Origin: Paenibacillus mellifer
GTDB taxonomy: Bacteria > Bacillota > Bacilli > Paenibacillales > Paenibacillaceae
DNA: 64,000 bases
Reading direction: 5' to 3'
Assembly (NCBI RefSeq): GCF_023195895.1
Contig: NZ_JALPRK010000005.1
Location: 1 to 64,000, forward strand
Part shown: positions 37,697 through 46,632 of the stretch, in pieces
How positions within the stretch are numbered: the stretch's first letter is position 1
Layout of the letters: each line of letters begins with the position of its first letter
Program-made: the position numbers and the translations under genes
The notes under the pieces: model-generated
The model's database searches: none
Seen by the model: the letters and a program-made list of their open reading frames with translations, nothing else
Told to the model about the DNA's origin: nothing

Positions 37697-38044
37697 ATGT
37701 ACAAAAACGGCTGCGGTATAGTAACCGCCAGAGGCATTTATTTTAGAGGTAATCGATTTACATGTCCTAGGGCAATTCGTGAACAGTGGTTTGAGAGGGC
37801 CGTGCTAGGAAAGAGTTGGAGAGTCAAGGTCGCCTATAAGCATGAGATTGAATCCGTTATTTACCTAGTCAATGATGTTGAGGAACTCGAGAAATGCTAT
37901 TTAATCGGTAATAGCAATAATCCGTCAGAAATCAAACTTCAGCGCTATTTCCAAAGTATTCAGAGACTGAAGACATTACGGGAGAAATTTAAGGCTAATA
38001 AGAATTATAAAAGTCGAAATAAAGGAGAACTGCTACGTGGATGA
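37697..38044 (+). CDS. Stand-alone TnsB C-terminal (Mu-transposase barrel)-like protein
   Basis: 115 residues from ATG 37697, after GGGGAG. The segment VTARGIYFRGNRF near residue 9 and VAYKHEIESVIYLVNDVEEL near 45-65 ending in CYLI line up with the beta-barrel of the TnsB protein encoded at 40185 (VTANRLGITLEGIHYRS, VAYDRRCMNHVYV, YKCDL). A short basic helical tail follows. It lacks any catalytic core. An in-frame TTG at 37649 could extend it by 16 residues. It overlaps the next gene by 8 bp. It may be a domesticated domain that modulates transposition, or a remnant that kept its reading frame. Confidence 0.6.
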   Translation: MYKNGCGIVTARGIYFRGNRFTCPRAIREQWFERAVLGKSWRVKVAYKHEIESVIYLVNDVEELEKCYLIGNSNNPSEIKLQRYFQSIQRLKTLREKFKANKNYKSRNKGELLRG

Positions 38045-38393
38045 ACTAATCGAAGAGGTGGAACAAGTAATTCTTCAATACAAACTAAATATAGAACGGC
38101 AAAAGAAGTACTATGACTACCCATTTACTAATAACCCGGATCACTACTACAAACTCATGATGCTTCAGAAGACATTTGAGGTTTGGACAAACTGTTTGGA
38201 AAAAATTATGAAGTATCGAAAAGAACGCTGGGGGCCAATTGAACCGAGGAGAAGCAAGGAATTTGATGACAGGATTAAGAATGAAAAGAATGGCGTGCCA
38301 GGATTTGTGACTCCTAGAACTCTCGATGCAATGTTGACCTATATAAAGTGCTTAGAGAGCAGGATCGAACAACTTGAAGGCATTTCTGCTTAA
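38037..38393 (+). CDS. Hypothetical helical protein
   Basis: 118 residues, charged and helical, ending in a coiled-coil-like stretch (LTYIKCLESRIEQLEG). No family recognised. The start overlaps the upstream barrel gene by 8 bp and GGAGAAC precedes it, so they are co-translated. Part of a three-gene set placed just upstream of the tns regulator. Confidence 0.65.
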   Translation: MDELIEEVEQVILQYKLNIERQKKYYDYPFTNNPDHYYKLMMLQKTFEVWTNCLEKIMKYRKERWGPIEPRRSKEFDDRIKNEKNGVPGFVTPRTLDAMLTYIKCLESRIEQLEGISA

Positions 38394-38412
38394 AGGTAGA
38401 TGGGGGTGAACC

Positions 38413-38592
38413 ATGATTTTCACGATTACAGAAAAAATATTTCAAAAGATAAAGGATTGGGATTCGTGTAAACCAATTGATGCTACTGGTGCGAAATTCG
38501 CTTATACCTTCATTCCCACGGGAGTGGGAATTGTCATCAAGGTGCAATGTGATATCTGCAAGAGGGTTTTAGATTTAACAGAAGATTGGTAA
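38413..38592 (+). CDS. Small conserved-looking protein with CxxC motif
   Basis: 59 residues starting MIFTITEKIFQKIKDW, with the segment GVGIVIKVQCDICKRVLDLT. ATG 38413 follows a strong GGGGGTGAACC site. The CDIC pair may bind zinc. It follows the helical gene by 19 bp and is easily missed because of its length. Similar short proteins occur in Firmicutes mobile elements, as far as I recall; the function is unknown. Confidence 0.7.
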   Translation: MIFTITEKIFQKIKDWDSCKPIDATGAKFAYTFIPTGVGIVIKVQCDICKRVLDLTEDW

Positions 38593-38663
38593 TTGGTTTA
38601 GCATTACATAAACATAGCAGGGAATCTTGTTCATATTGGGGTAGGGACTCGAAGGTCCCTCTT

Positions 38664-39089
38664 CTAAATCTCACGTTGAGCTTCTTTAATTCTTTCAAGA
38701 GTGAGTTCAATGATGGTGGTAATCAATTTCTTGTCTTTAGGAGCAATTTCAGTACCATTTACAGTTAGTGTAATGCCTGAATTGATCAATCTGGGGAGGT
38801 CCCATGCCATTCCTTGGACAAAAGAGTAATCAATCACAGGCATTATAGACAGCTGACCAAATGGGTCCCAGAAGTGGGGTTGAGGAAAGTTTGATAACCC
38901 AAGCAAGTAGTCAGTCGAAACTTCAAAAACATCAGCTAATGCAACAATTTGGGCTGGATCGGGGTTAGCTTTGTCACGTTCCCAATTCGAAATAACGTGT
39001 TTAGTTGTGCCGATTTTCTTAGCTAGTTCTTCTTGAGTCCACTCTCTTGATATACGTGAACTTTTTATTCTTTCCCCTAGTACTAACAT
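38664..39089 (-). CDS. XRE-family repressor divergent from tnsA
   Basis: 141 residues with an N-terminal Cro/CI helix-turn-helix (residues 5-65: TQEELAKKIGTTKHVISNWERDKANP, here split for brevity) and the DYLLGLSN end of that domain. The C-terminal 75 residues are of unknown fold and may bind a ligand or partner. It is divergent from tnsA with a 254-bp control region. That region carries two copies of AAAACTGAA (39128-39136 and 39140-39148) and a strong forward promoter. I infer that it represses the tns operon and itself. Confidence 0.82.
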   Translation of the reverse strand: MLVLGERIKSSRISREWTQEELAKKIGTTKHVISNWERDKANPDPAQIVALADVFEVSTDYLLGLSNFPQPHFWDPFGQLSIMPVIDYSFVQGMAWDLPRLINSGITLTVNGTEIAPKDKKLITTIIELTLERIKEAQREI

Positions 39090-39127
39090 AAATCCACCTA
39101 CCTATGAACTTTCACTTTTCTACATAT

Positions 39128-39148
39128 AAAACTGAATACAAAACTGAA
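39128..39148. promoter_or_regulatory. Direct repeats in the XRE-tnsA control region
   Basis: AAAACTGAA occurs twice at 12-bp period, 39-60 bp upstream of the XRE start codon. Probable operator for the divergent XRE protein. Confidence 0.5.
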
Positions 39149-39205
39149 CATTTTAGTTAAAGGTAGCATATTGCCACGAAAGTTGCAAACGGTTTAACAA
39201 AGGTG

Positions 39206-39235
39206 TTGACAAGTGTATTATTAATCGTCTATCAT
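39206..39235 (+). promoter_or_regulatory. Promoter of the tns operon
   Basis: TTGACA (39206-39211), 18-bp spacer, TATCAT (39230-39235), about 108 bp before tnsA. Perfect -35 and good -10. Confidence 0.7.
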
Positions 39236-39343
39236 CATTGTAAATTATTATTACATAACTAATTTAATTAGTAGATTAAAAATTGATAAACTCAGATAAA
39301 TTGTGGAACTTAGAATTATACCCTAGAAGGGAGCTTAACTACT

Positions 39344-40207
39344 ATGGCTAAGCGTAAACGGGCAACTACTCGAAGTTCTATTATAAGGAAAATCAAAGAG
39401 AAACGGGGACAGGGGCAAGGTATACATTATAAACCTTGGCTTACTATTCATGATGTTCCGTCAATCGGGCTTGCAAGCCGAATTAAGGGATGGAAGACGG
39501 GAAGAATTCATCATTTATTTTCAGAGCATTTGGAGACAGCATACTTCTATATGTGTGAGTGGTCCCAAAGCACGACAGATATCCGTGAACAATTCCCTCT
39601 TCTTCCGCTGGAGAAAACTTTGCATATTGCTGAAACTCTAGGAATTAGACATCCAAAAGACCCGAATACAAGAGAACCAATTGTTATGACTACAGATTTC
39701 ATGCTAACTGTAAAGACAGAACAGGGCATGGAATATTGGGCACATACCGTCAAGCCGAAGTCGAAATTGACCAAGCGAACGCTGGAAAAGTTTGAAATCG
39801 AAAGAAGGTTTTTTGCAGATGAAGGAGTGAAATGGAGATTAATTACGGAAGACGATATTCAATATAATTTGGTTAAAAACGTCATGTGGATTCATTCCGC
39901 CCGCCGGCTTATTGGCATGAACCATCTTAATGAGAACATTATTAACGAAATCGAGGAGGAGCTATTTGTAGCATTTATGAATCGGGTTAAACCATGCGCA
40001 AAAGTAGCAGCTGAATGTGACCGAAAATTTGGTTTACCGATTGGGTCTTGTCTATTTATACTAAGGCATCTCTTAGCCAACAAAAGATGGTTAGTGGACA
40101 TGAATATTAGAATCAATCCTGCTTTAGAGCCAATTCAAATTAGTTGGGCTAATAACAATATTCTGGGAGCAGTGATGAAAAACAATGAGCAGCGAGCGGG
40201 AAATTAA
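39344..40207 (+). CDS. tnsA: Tn7-like transposase endonuclease subunit TnsA
   Basis: 287 residues. TnsA cuts the 5' ends of the transposon so that cut-and-paste excision can occur. The restriction-endonuclease-like core shows a candidate Glu (E61 or E64 in SEHLETAYFY), IREQFPLL near 80, D118 in VMTTDFML and K137 in AHTVKPKSKL, matching the Tn7 TnsA order E...D...K. The C-terminal part is a winged-helix domain expected to contact TnsC. ATG 39344 follows AGAAGGGAG. It overlaps tnsB by 23 bp. Confidence 0.93.
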   Translation: MAKRKRATTRSSIIRKIKEKRGQGQGIHYKPWLTIHDVPSIGLASRIKGWKTGRIHHLFSEHLETAYFYMCEWSQSTTDIREQFPLLPLEKTLHIAETLGIRHPKDPNTREPIVMTTDFMLTVKTEQGMEYWAHTVKPKSKLTKRTLEKFEIERRFFADEGVKWRLITEDDIQYNLVKNVMWIHSARRLIGMNHLNENIINEIEEELFVAFMNRVKPCAKVAAECDRKFGLPIGSCLFILRHLLANKRWLVDMNIRINPALEPIQISWANNNILGAVMKNNEQRAGN

Positions 40208-42416
40208 TGTTAATACTTTGCTTAAATATAAAGTTGATGATAAGGAGGTTATCGAGAGGGTTCTTTATATATACCCGGATAAAAGCCGCGTATTTACCAT
40301 ATCCCTTACAGAAAAAAAGCCATTTCCAGAACTGAGGAAATTTAGTGAGATAAAAGAGGGATTACAGAATGGTATCTACTCGAAGGATGTGGCTGACCCT
40401 TACGCAATACTAATGAATCCAAATTCAGAATATTTGAATAAGTACGGGGGCGACCTCGAAGAAAAGTGGAACTTGATAAAAGACCTGGTTGAGAATGAGC
40501 CAGCTGCGTATGACCGTGCCTTTCGGGGGGAGTTTATTGCGGATCTAATTTCAAGAAGTAAAAAGAGTAAAAGCTTAATATATAAGTATTTGAGATTTTA
40601 TTGGACGGGTGGAAAGATAAAGTATGCTTTATTGCCTCACTATTTTAAATGCGGCAAACTGGATGACCCCGATAAAAAGAGGAAGAATGACGTTAAAGTT
40701 GGCAAGCGTAACATAAGGGCAAAAAGAAATAAGGATGATCCTAAACTGGTGGGTATAGTCATAACCGATGAGATCAAAAGAAAAATGACAGCATCCCTAT
40801 CACAGTGGTATAAAAAGACGAATAAAAATAGTTTAGAATTTGTGCACGAACAAATGTGGCACACCTATTTTCTTGAGGAAGTAATAGTTGATGGTGTAAC
40901 GCAAATAGTACCGATGCCCAGTTACAAAGTACCGACAATTGATCAACTTAGGTACCACTATGAACAAACAGAGGAATATAAAGAAATATTAATCGCAAGA
41001 GAAGGGCTGCGTAATTTTAATCTAAAGTATCGTCCGGTTTTAGGAAATGCCACTAGAAGGGCAGCCGGTCCAGGAAGCATTTATGAGATAGATGCAACTA
41101 TTGGGGATATTTATCTTGTTAGCCATAAAGATCGTACTAAAGTCATTGGAAGACCGGTAATCTATCTCGTCATCGATGTCTTTAGTAGAATGATTGTCGG
41201 TTTTTATGTCGGCCTAGAGGGACCTTCTTGGCAAGGGGCTATGATGGCATTAGAAAATGCAACAACTAATAAAGTTGAGTTTTGCGCAGAGTACGATATA
41301 CATATCGAAGAATCACAGTGGCCTGTTCATCACTTACCTGAAGTTATAATTGGTGATAGAGGTGAGTTAGAAAGTAAGAATGCAGATTCGTTAACTGCTA
41401 GTCTAGGTATTGTAATTAAAAATGAACCACCTTATCGGGCAGATTGGAAAGGAATTGTGGAGTCAAGTTTTAAGACTGTGAATACAACAATTAAGAAATG
41501 GGCCCCTGGAGCGGTACAACCTGATTTTAAAAAGCGTGGCGGTAAAGATTATGTACTGGACGCAAAGATGTCCCTCCGAGGGTTCATTAAGCTAATGATC
41601 CATTATATCCTTTTCCATAATAACAGCAAAATAATAAATAATTATCCGTTGGATACAAGTATGATTCCTGACTCTGTAATGGCGGTACCTATACATTTAT
41701 GGAATTGGGGTATCGAGAATCGGGCAGGGCATTTGAGAACATTGAGCCGGGATATTATCCGATTAAATATCCTACCTAGTAGAAATGTAACAGCAAATCG
41801 ACTAGGAATTACTTTAGAAGGTATTCATTATAGAAGCGATGAGTTAATTGACGCAGGATATTTTATTAAAGGAGATTCTCGGTCTGTAGCAGTTGCTTAT
41901 GATAGAAGATGTATGAATCATGTGTATGTGAAAAAACCAGACGGCTTGGGTTTCTACAAATGTGATCTCGCAGAAGTCTCAGATCGATTTACGGATCTAA
42001 GTCTCGAGGAAATTAAGTTGCTGCAGGAAGAAGAGAAGCTCGCAATTGCTGAACATAAGGATATTCAAAATCAAGCTAAGTTTAAAATGAACGAGGAAAT
42101 CAAGCGAATTAAAAATGAGGAAATTACTTTATCGAAACTGGCGAGAGCAAATACTGATATTACAAATACAGAATTTAAAGCTAACATTCAAGAAAAACGA
42201 GCCGATGTCAGAAGAGAGTTACAGGCCAATCAAGCATTTGTTTTGGGAGTAGAAACCAATCCAATCAGAGATGCCGAGAATAGTTTATATGTTGAAGATA
42301 ATTCAACTGCTGAAGATAACCACGACCAGAGTGATGTAGAGCAAGAACTAAAAGGAATGTCTTTGCTTGAAAAACTAAGGAGAAAGAAAAGTGAGGAGAT
42401 AGAAGATGAAGATTAA
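40185..42416 (+). CDS. tnsB: Tn7-like DDE transposase TnsB
   Basis: 743 residues. It binds the transposon ends and joins 3' ends to target DNA. The RNase H-like core has D303 (YEIDATIGD), D391 (IIGDRGELES) and E426 (WKGIVESSFK), a D-x34-E spacing. Upstream are DNA-binding helix regions; downstream are the Mu-type beta-barrel (about 545-600) and a charged helical tail (SLEEIKLLQEEEKL onward) expected to bind TnsC. Its presumed binding sites are the GTTGTGTACT repeats at both element ends. It ends 11 bp inside the next gene. Confidence 0.94.
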   Translation: MSSEREINVNTLLKYKVDDKEVIERVLYIYPDKSRVFTISLTEKKPFPELRKFSEIKEGLQNGIYSKDVADPYAILMNPNSEYLNKYGGDLEEKWNLIKDLVENEPAAYDRAFRGEFIADLISRSKKSKSLIYKYLRFYWTGGKIKYALLPHYFKCGKLDDPDKKRKNDVKVGKRNIRAKRNKDDPKLVGIVITDEIKRKMTASLSQWYKKTNKNSLEFVHEQMWHTYFLEEVIVDGVTQIVPMPSYKVPTIDQLRYHYEQTEEYKEILIAREGLRNFNLKYRPVLGNATRRAAGPGSIYEIDATIGDIYLVSHKDRTKVIGRPVIYLVIDVFSRMIVGFYVGLEGPSWQGAMMALENATTNKVEFCAEYDIHIEESQWPVHHLPEVIIGDRGELESKNADSLTASLGIVIKNEPPYRADWKGIVESSFKTVNTTIKKWAPGAVQPDFKKRGGKDYVLDAKMSLRGFIKLMIHYILFHNNSKIINNYPLDTSMIPDSVMAVPIHLWNWGIENRAGHLRTLSRDIIRLNILPSRNVTANRLGITLEGIHYRSDELIDAGYFIKGDSRSVAVAYDRRCMNHVYVKKPDGLGFYKCDLAEVSDRFTDLSLEEIKLLQEEEKLAIAEHKDIQNQAKFKMNEEIKRIKNEEITLSKLARANTDITNTEFKANIQEKRADVRRELQANQAFVLGVETNPIRDAENSLYVEDNSTAEDNHDQSDVEQELKGMSLLEKLRRKKSEEIEDED

Positions 42417-42927
42417 CTCAGAATATTTTAACCAATTATTTGAAGGCGCTGTAAATAACCGAACGGTTATTATTGATTGTGTTCTCGATCAATATGTTGT
42501 ATCTAATCATGATCGGAGTAAGGTCATTGGTAGACCTACATTATATTTTGCTATTGATAAAAGTATCAGAATGATCAGGGCGTTCCATTTATCAATAGAT
42601 GGTAATTTAGAAGAGGCACATAAAGCATTATTGGAAGCCATCATTTTAAATAAAGAGGAGCAAATCCCTGCTTGCTTTGAGATTTCAAAGAGTTCAATAA
42701 AGCCAGGAATTGAACAACTACTTACCAAGTACAACTTTGCATTTTCATTAGTGCCTGAAAGAAATAAGTTTAACGCAGAACGTGAAATAAGAGATATACA
42801 GCAAAATATTGATAATAGTAACGAAGGGAATGCATCCGAACAGAGATTCTTAACCCTTGATGAGTTAAATACAATCATCAATAACTGGGCAACGACAAAA
42901 AAAGAAAAAATGACTTCTAACAGCTAA
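42406..42927 (+). CDS. Truncated TnsB-core paralogue, probably catalytically dead
   Basis: 173 residues that follow the TnsB core of the preceding gene: IIDCVLDQYVVSNHDRSKVIGRP lines up (in two pieces) with EIDATIGDIYLVSHKDRTKVIGRP, then FAIDKSIRMIRAF with LVIDVFSRMIVGF, and AHKALLEAI with AMMALENA. D24 corresponds to the first catalytic Asp. The GDRGELES segment carrying the second Asp is missing, and the glutamate region is only loosely kept. No barrel or DNA-binding domains. GTGAGGAG precedes ATG 42406, which overlaps tnsB by 11 bp. It may be a regulatory or structural partner of TnsB or TnsC. Confidence 0.7.
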   Translation: MKINSEYFNQLFEGAVNNRTVIIDCVLDQYVVSNHDRSKVIGRPTLYFAIDKSIRMIRAFHLSIDGNLEEAHKALLEAIILNKEEQIPACFEISKSSIKPGIEQLLTKYNFAFSLVPERNKFNAEREIRDIQQNIDNSNEGNASEQRFLTLDELNTIINNWATTKKEKMTSNS

Positions 42928-43002
42928 CGAGAACTACACGACAAATTTTCTGCCAATTAAGATGGCAAATTTCAAAATGGATTATTGGTGGGGGACCAAC
43001 TG

Positions 43003-44670
43003 ATGGTAACTAACGAGCAATATACTTTAAATCCTGTCCTTAAAGGGAAGATAGTCAGCGCACAGTACAATCATGAACAAGTAATTAAGACGTATTTCGG
43101 AAATCCGCTAATTGAATCGTTACCGCATATTCTTGAGGAGGATGAACTATTAAATGCAATTCCTTGTTATCCCGATTATGATCAATCGCAGCGTAGTTTA
43201 GGCAGAAAGCTGAGGCTTCACTGCGTTCAGCAATTAAGTGATTATGTTGAAATCCTCCCTATTCACCTCTTCATAGAACAGCGGTTTTCTAGAATGATCA
43301 GACACGGATATGTGGCGCGAAGTCCACTTAGTAAGGAGTACGCACAACAGTTTCATATTGGCTTCGGGAACATATTGGAAGCGGGCGTTAACGAAAATGG
43401 GGAGAATACTGCAGGAATTCGATCGACTGCCGCTGGATTTAACATTATCGGAGTAAGCGGGCAGGGGAAAAGTACAGCTGTGGATCTGAACCTGCTCCTC
43501 TATCCTCAAGTTATTCAGCATTCAGAATATAAGGGTAAGCCTTTAATATTGGATCAGTTGGTTTGGCTAAAGCTCAATTGTCCGTTTGATGGATCAATAA
43601 AGGGACTTTGCATTAATTTCTTTCAAGCCGTAGATGCTGTATTGAGAACTAATTACTTCAAAAAATTTGTTTCAAGAGGTTCGACTGTAGATACACTAAT
43701 TCCCCAAATGGCACAAATAGCATCGCTTCATTGTCTTGGCACTTTAGTTATTGATGAAATACAAAATTTAAGCCATGCCAAGAGTGGCGGGTCAGAAAAA
43801 ATGTTGAATTTTTTCACACAGTTGATTAATACAATTGGGGTTCCCGTTGTCTTAGTAGGAACCTATAAAGCTCTTAAACTGTTTGGTGGTTCATTCAGTC
43901 AAGCTCGAAGGGGATGCGGACAAGGGGACGTAATAATTGATCGCATGTCGGAAGGCGAAGATTGGGACTATTTCGTATCAAGTTTATGGAGATATCAATG
44001 GACGGCAACAAAGACAAAATTGTCCGATCCTATTAGAAGAACCATATATGAATTAACCCAAGGTATCGTCGATATTGCGGTCAAGTTGTACATGTTGGTT
44101 CAATGGGATGCGATAGCATTTGGAGAAAGCGAAGGAAATGAGCGTATCACAGTTTCCAGACTCAAAAAAGTTGCGGCTGAACATCTTCAGTTGGTACAAC
44201 CCATGATTAAAGCATTGAAAACAAACAACAGATCGACGCTGTACGATATAGATGACTTATATCCGAAGTGGAACGATTTTTCCCGTTACCTTTCGGAAGT
44301 TGGAGAAAAGGTAAGTATCCATGGCGTTCTTCGAACAAAAACAATGCCAGAAAGCAATATTGACCATGATCGAAACAAATATCTTGAGCTTGTTAAACTA
44401 GCCATGAATCTAGGGGCCTCACCCGATAAAGCAGAAGAAATCTCATTACATACGATAAAACAGCATGAAGGGCATGTTGATATAACCGTCCTGCGAATGC
44501 AAGTGGCCAAACATTTGATGGCTGGTTTTGTAGAAGCTGATCCGGCGGATCTCCGCAATCACGTACCCAAATCTGCAGGAACAACTCCGGAGGAGTTTCA
44601 TCAGTCTCTTGTTGATGCAGGTTACACTGGATCGGGAGATATCCTTTTTCCGGCTGGGAAATCACAATAA
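43003..44670 (+). CDS. tnsC: Tn7-like AAA+ regulator TnsC
   Basis: 555 residues. The AAA+ ATPase links target selection by TnsD/TniQ to the TnsAB transposase. Walker A is GVSGQGKST (about 150-158), Walker B LVIDEIQNL (about 248-256), and a sensor strand VVLVGTYKAL follows near 285. The N- and C-terminal extensions are typical of full-length Tn7 TnsC rather than the short TniB-type. ATG 43003 is 9 nt after GGTGGGGG; the in-frame TTG at 42985 overlaps that area. Confidence 0.93.
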   Translation: MVTNEQYTLNPVLKGKIVSAQYNHEQVIKTYFGNPLIESLPHILEEDELLNAIPCYPDYDQSQRSLGRKLRLHCVQQLSDYVEILPIHLFIEQRFSRMIRHGYVARSPLSKEYAQQFHIGFGNILEAGVNENGENTAGIRSTAAGFNIIGVSGQGKSTAVDLNLLLYPQVIQHSEYKGKPLILDQLVWLKLNCPFDGSIKGLCINFFQAVDAVLRTNYFKKFVSRGSTVDTLIPQMAQIASLHCLGTLVIDEIQNLSHAKSGGSEKMLNFFTQLINTIGVPVVLVGTYKALKLFGGSFSQARRGCGQGDVIIDRMSEGEDWDYFVSSLWRYQWTATKTKLSDPIRRTIYELTQGIVDIAVKLYMLVQWDAIAFGESEGNERITVSRLKKVAAEHLQLVQPMIKALKTNNRSTLYDIDDLYPKWNDFSRYLSEVGEKVSIHGVLRTKTMPESNIDHDRNKYLELVKLAMNLGASPDKAEEISLHTIKQHEGHVDITVLRMQVAKHLMAGFVEADPADLRNHVPKSAGTTPEEFHQSLVDAGYTGSGDILFPAGKSQ

Positions 44671-44735
44671 ATTGAGGGATTTTGTTATAAACCTATAAAG
44701 AAGGGGAAAACTATTAGTATAAACCTCAATAGGAT

Positions 44736-46619
44736 GTGGTTATACTGAGTAGTTTCTTCCCTTCAATTTTCCCTGATGAATTGCTTTATAGCATTCTAGC
44801 AAGATACCATCTTTTTGTCGGGAATACTAGTACCAAGGCGACAATATTAGACCTTTATGATCGATCAAGTGTTTGTGCAGTTACTGGTCTGCCCGCTCAT
44901 ATAGAAAAGATCAGTCTTCTCATGAAAGGAAAAGTCACGGCTCAAGAATTAATAGTTAACCATACATTATTTCCTTACTTCGCTTGTTTTCTCCCTGACA
45001 ACCGTATCCATTTTATGGAGCAAACCATGACCGGGGACTCGGGGGGATCTGTTCATGCAAGATTAGGATTGTTGGCTAGTGCGGTTAAAATACCACCAAA
45101 TCTTAAATACTGTGGCCAATGCTTGAAAGATGATATTGAAGAGTATGGAGTCCCTTATTGGCATAGGTCGCACCAAATCCCTGGTGTTCACTTTTGCCAC
45201 AAGCATAAGTGTGAATTGCTAGAATCAACTATCTCAACTACTATGAGACGAAATAGACATGAGTTTGTAGCACTTAATGAAAAGCAAGTGGGAGAGATGA
45301 TACTAGATGAAGCAGTAGCTCGACAATATAAAGAGCTTTTTATTTATATAGCGAAACAGTCGTATAAGCTGTTGCACACGGATTATGAGCGGGTCAGTTT
45401 GGAATCGCTGCACGATTTTTATTTAAGCAAATTATATGAGAATGCTATGATTACGCCCAGTGGAAGTATTCGATTCGAAAAACTTAGGGATAGATTCCTA
45501 GAAGTAATTGACCCAAATGTACTCGAGATATTGTTCTCTACAATAAACACGAACTCAGATGATACTTGGTTACATAAGTTGATACGCAAAGATAATTCAG
45601 GGCATCCATTAAGGCATCTACTGATGCTCTTTTTTCTCAATGAAACTTTTGAAACAGTTGCCCGAGGAGGGTTTGAATCCTACCATCCGTTTGGAATGGG
45701 TCCGTGGCCTTGTTTGAACAATGTTTGTGAACACTTCAGGAGAGATGTTATTAACCATTGTGAAGTAACTTCTTGTACGAATACACGATTGCCGGTAGGG
45801 ACGTTCAAATGCTCTTGCGGTTTTGTATACAGCCGGCGTGGTCCAGATTCCGAATTCAATGATAGATTTAAAGTCGGACGAATTAAACAGTTTGGCGATG
45901 TATGGGAAGCTAGATTCAATGAGCTTAAGGTTACAAAAGACATTTCACTAAGGCAGATGGCAAATATCCTAGGTGTTCATTTTTCAACCATCGGGAAAAA
46001 ATTTCAAGCCTCTGATGAGCCGAAGAATTTAAAATGTATGGATACCGATACTCTACAGTTGGAGTCATATAGAGAACGATGGACAGCATTATCAACTGAT
46101 TTTCCAGAATCAACGGTTACTGAACTTAGGCATAAAGCCGCTCACGTTTATGCATGGCTATATAGACATGATTCGGAATGGCTGCAGTCCTTCAAAAGGG
46201 ATAAGAAGTCAATCAATTCATCAAGGGTTGATTGGGAGGAAAGGGATACAAAATTAATCCCCCTTATCCTCAAGGCTACCCATGAGATTAAATCAATCGT
46301 TGATCACCCTATGAGGGTGACAATATCGGAAATTGGCAGACGCATTGGTAGACGTTCTTGGCTGGAGAAGAAGATTGCATGTTTGCCGCTGTCTAGAAAA
46401 CTCATATTAGAAGAAATAGAAACTTCTGAGCAATTTCAAATTAGACGAATAAAAATTGCCGCTGAAAAAATATATAGAGAAGAACCGGTAGTCTTGGGCT
46501 GGAGAGTGATACGAGAAGCGGGTTTAAGAAAGGAAGCAGCCCAGAGGCTGCGTGCTCAAGTCCAGAATCAAGTTGATTATTACAACGATTTAAAAACGAG
46601 GAATTCCAAAAGTTCATGA
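44736..46619 (+). CDS. tnsD: TniQ-family target selector TnsD (first copy)
   Basis: 627 residues. The N-terminal TniQ domain begins with FPDELLYSILARYH. A zinc-binding set follows: YCGQCLKDD near 125 and FCHKHKC near 152, C-x2-C...C-x2-H. A second Cys cluster is near 335-360 (CLNNVC, FKCSCG). A helix-turn-helix (LRQMANILGVHFSTIGKKF) is near 405. Such proteins choose the target site; Tn7 TnsD reads the end of glmS. Start GTG 44736 has only a weak ribosome binding site. Either this or the next protein should recognise attTn7; sequence alone does not tell which. Confidence 0.88.
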   Translation: MVILSSFFPSIFPDELLYSILARYHLFVGNTSTKATILDLYDRSSVCAVTGLPAHIEKISLLMKGKVTAQELIVNHTLFPYFACFLPDNRIHFMEQTMTGDSGGSVHARLGLLASAVKIPPNLKYCGQCLKDDIEEYGVPYWHRSHQIPGVHFCHKHKCELLESTISTTMRRNRHEFVALNEKQVGEMILDEAVARQYKELFIYIAKQSYKLLHTDYERVSLESLHDFYLSKLYENAMITPSGSIRFEKLRDRFLEVIDPNVLEILFSTINTNSDDTWLHKLIRKDNSGHPLRHLLMLFFLNETFETVARGGFESYHPFGMGPWPCLNNVCEHFRRDVINHCEVTSCTNTRLPVGTFKCSCGFVYSRRGPDSEFNDRFKVGRIKQFGDVWEARFNELKVTKDISLRQMANILGVHFSTIGKKFQASDEPKNLKCMDTDTLQLESYRERWTALSTDFPESTVTELRHKAAHVYAWLYRHDSEWLQSFKRDKKSINSSRVDWEERDTKLIPLILKATHEIKSIVDHPMRVTISEIGRRIGRRSWLEKKIACLPLSRKLILEEIETSEQFQIRRIKIAAEKIYREEPVVLGWRVIREAGLRKEAAQRLRAQVQNQVDYYNDLKTRNSKSS

Positions 46620-46632
46620 CTGAAGGTGGACC

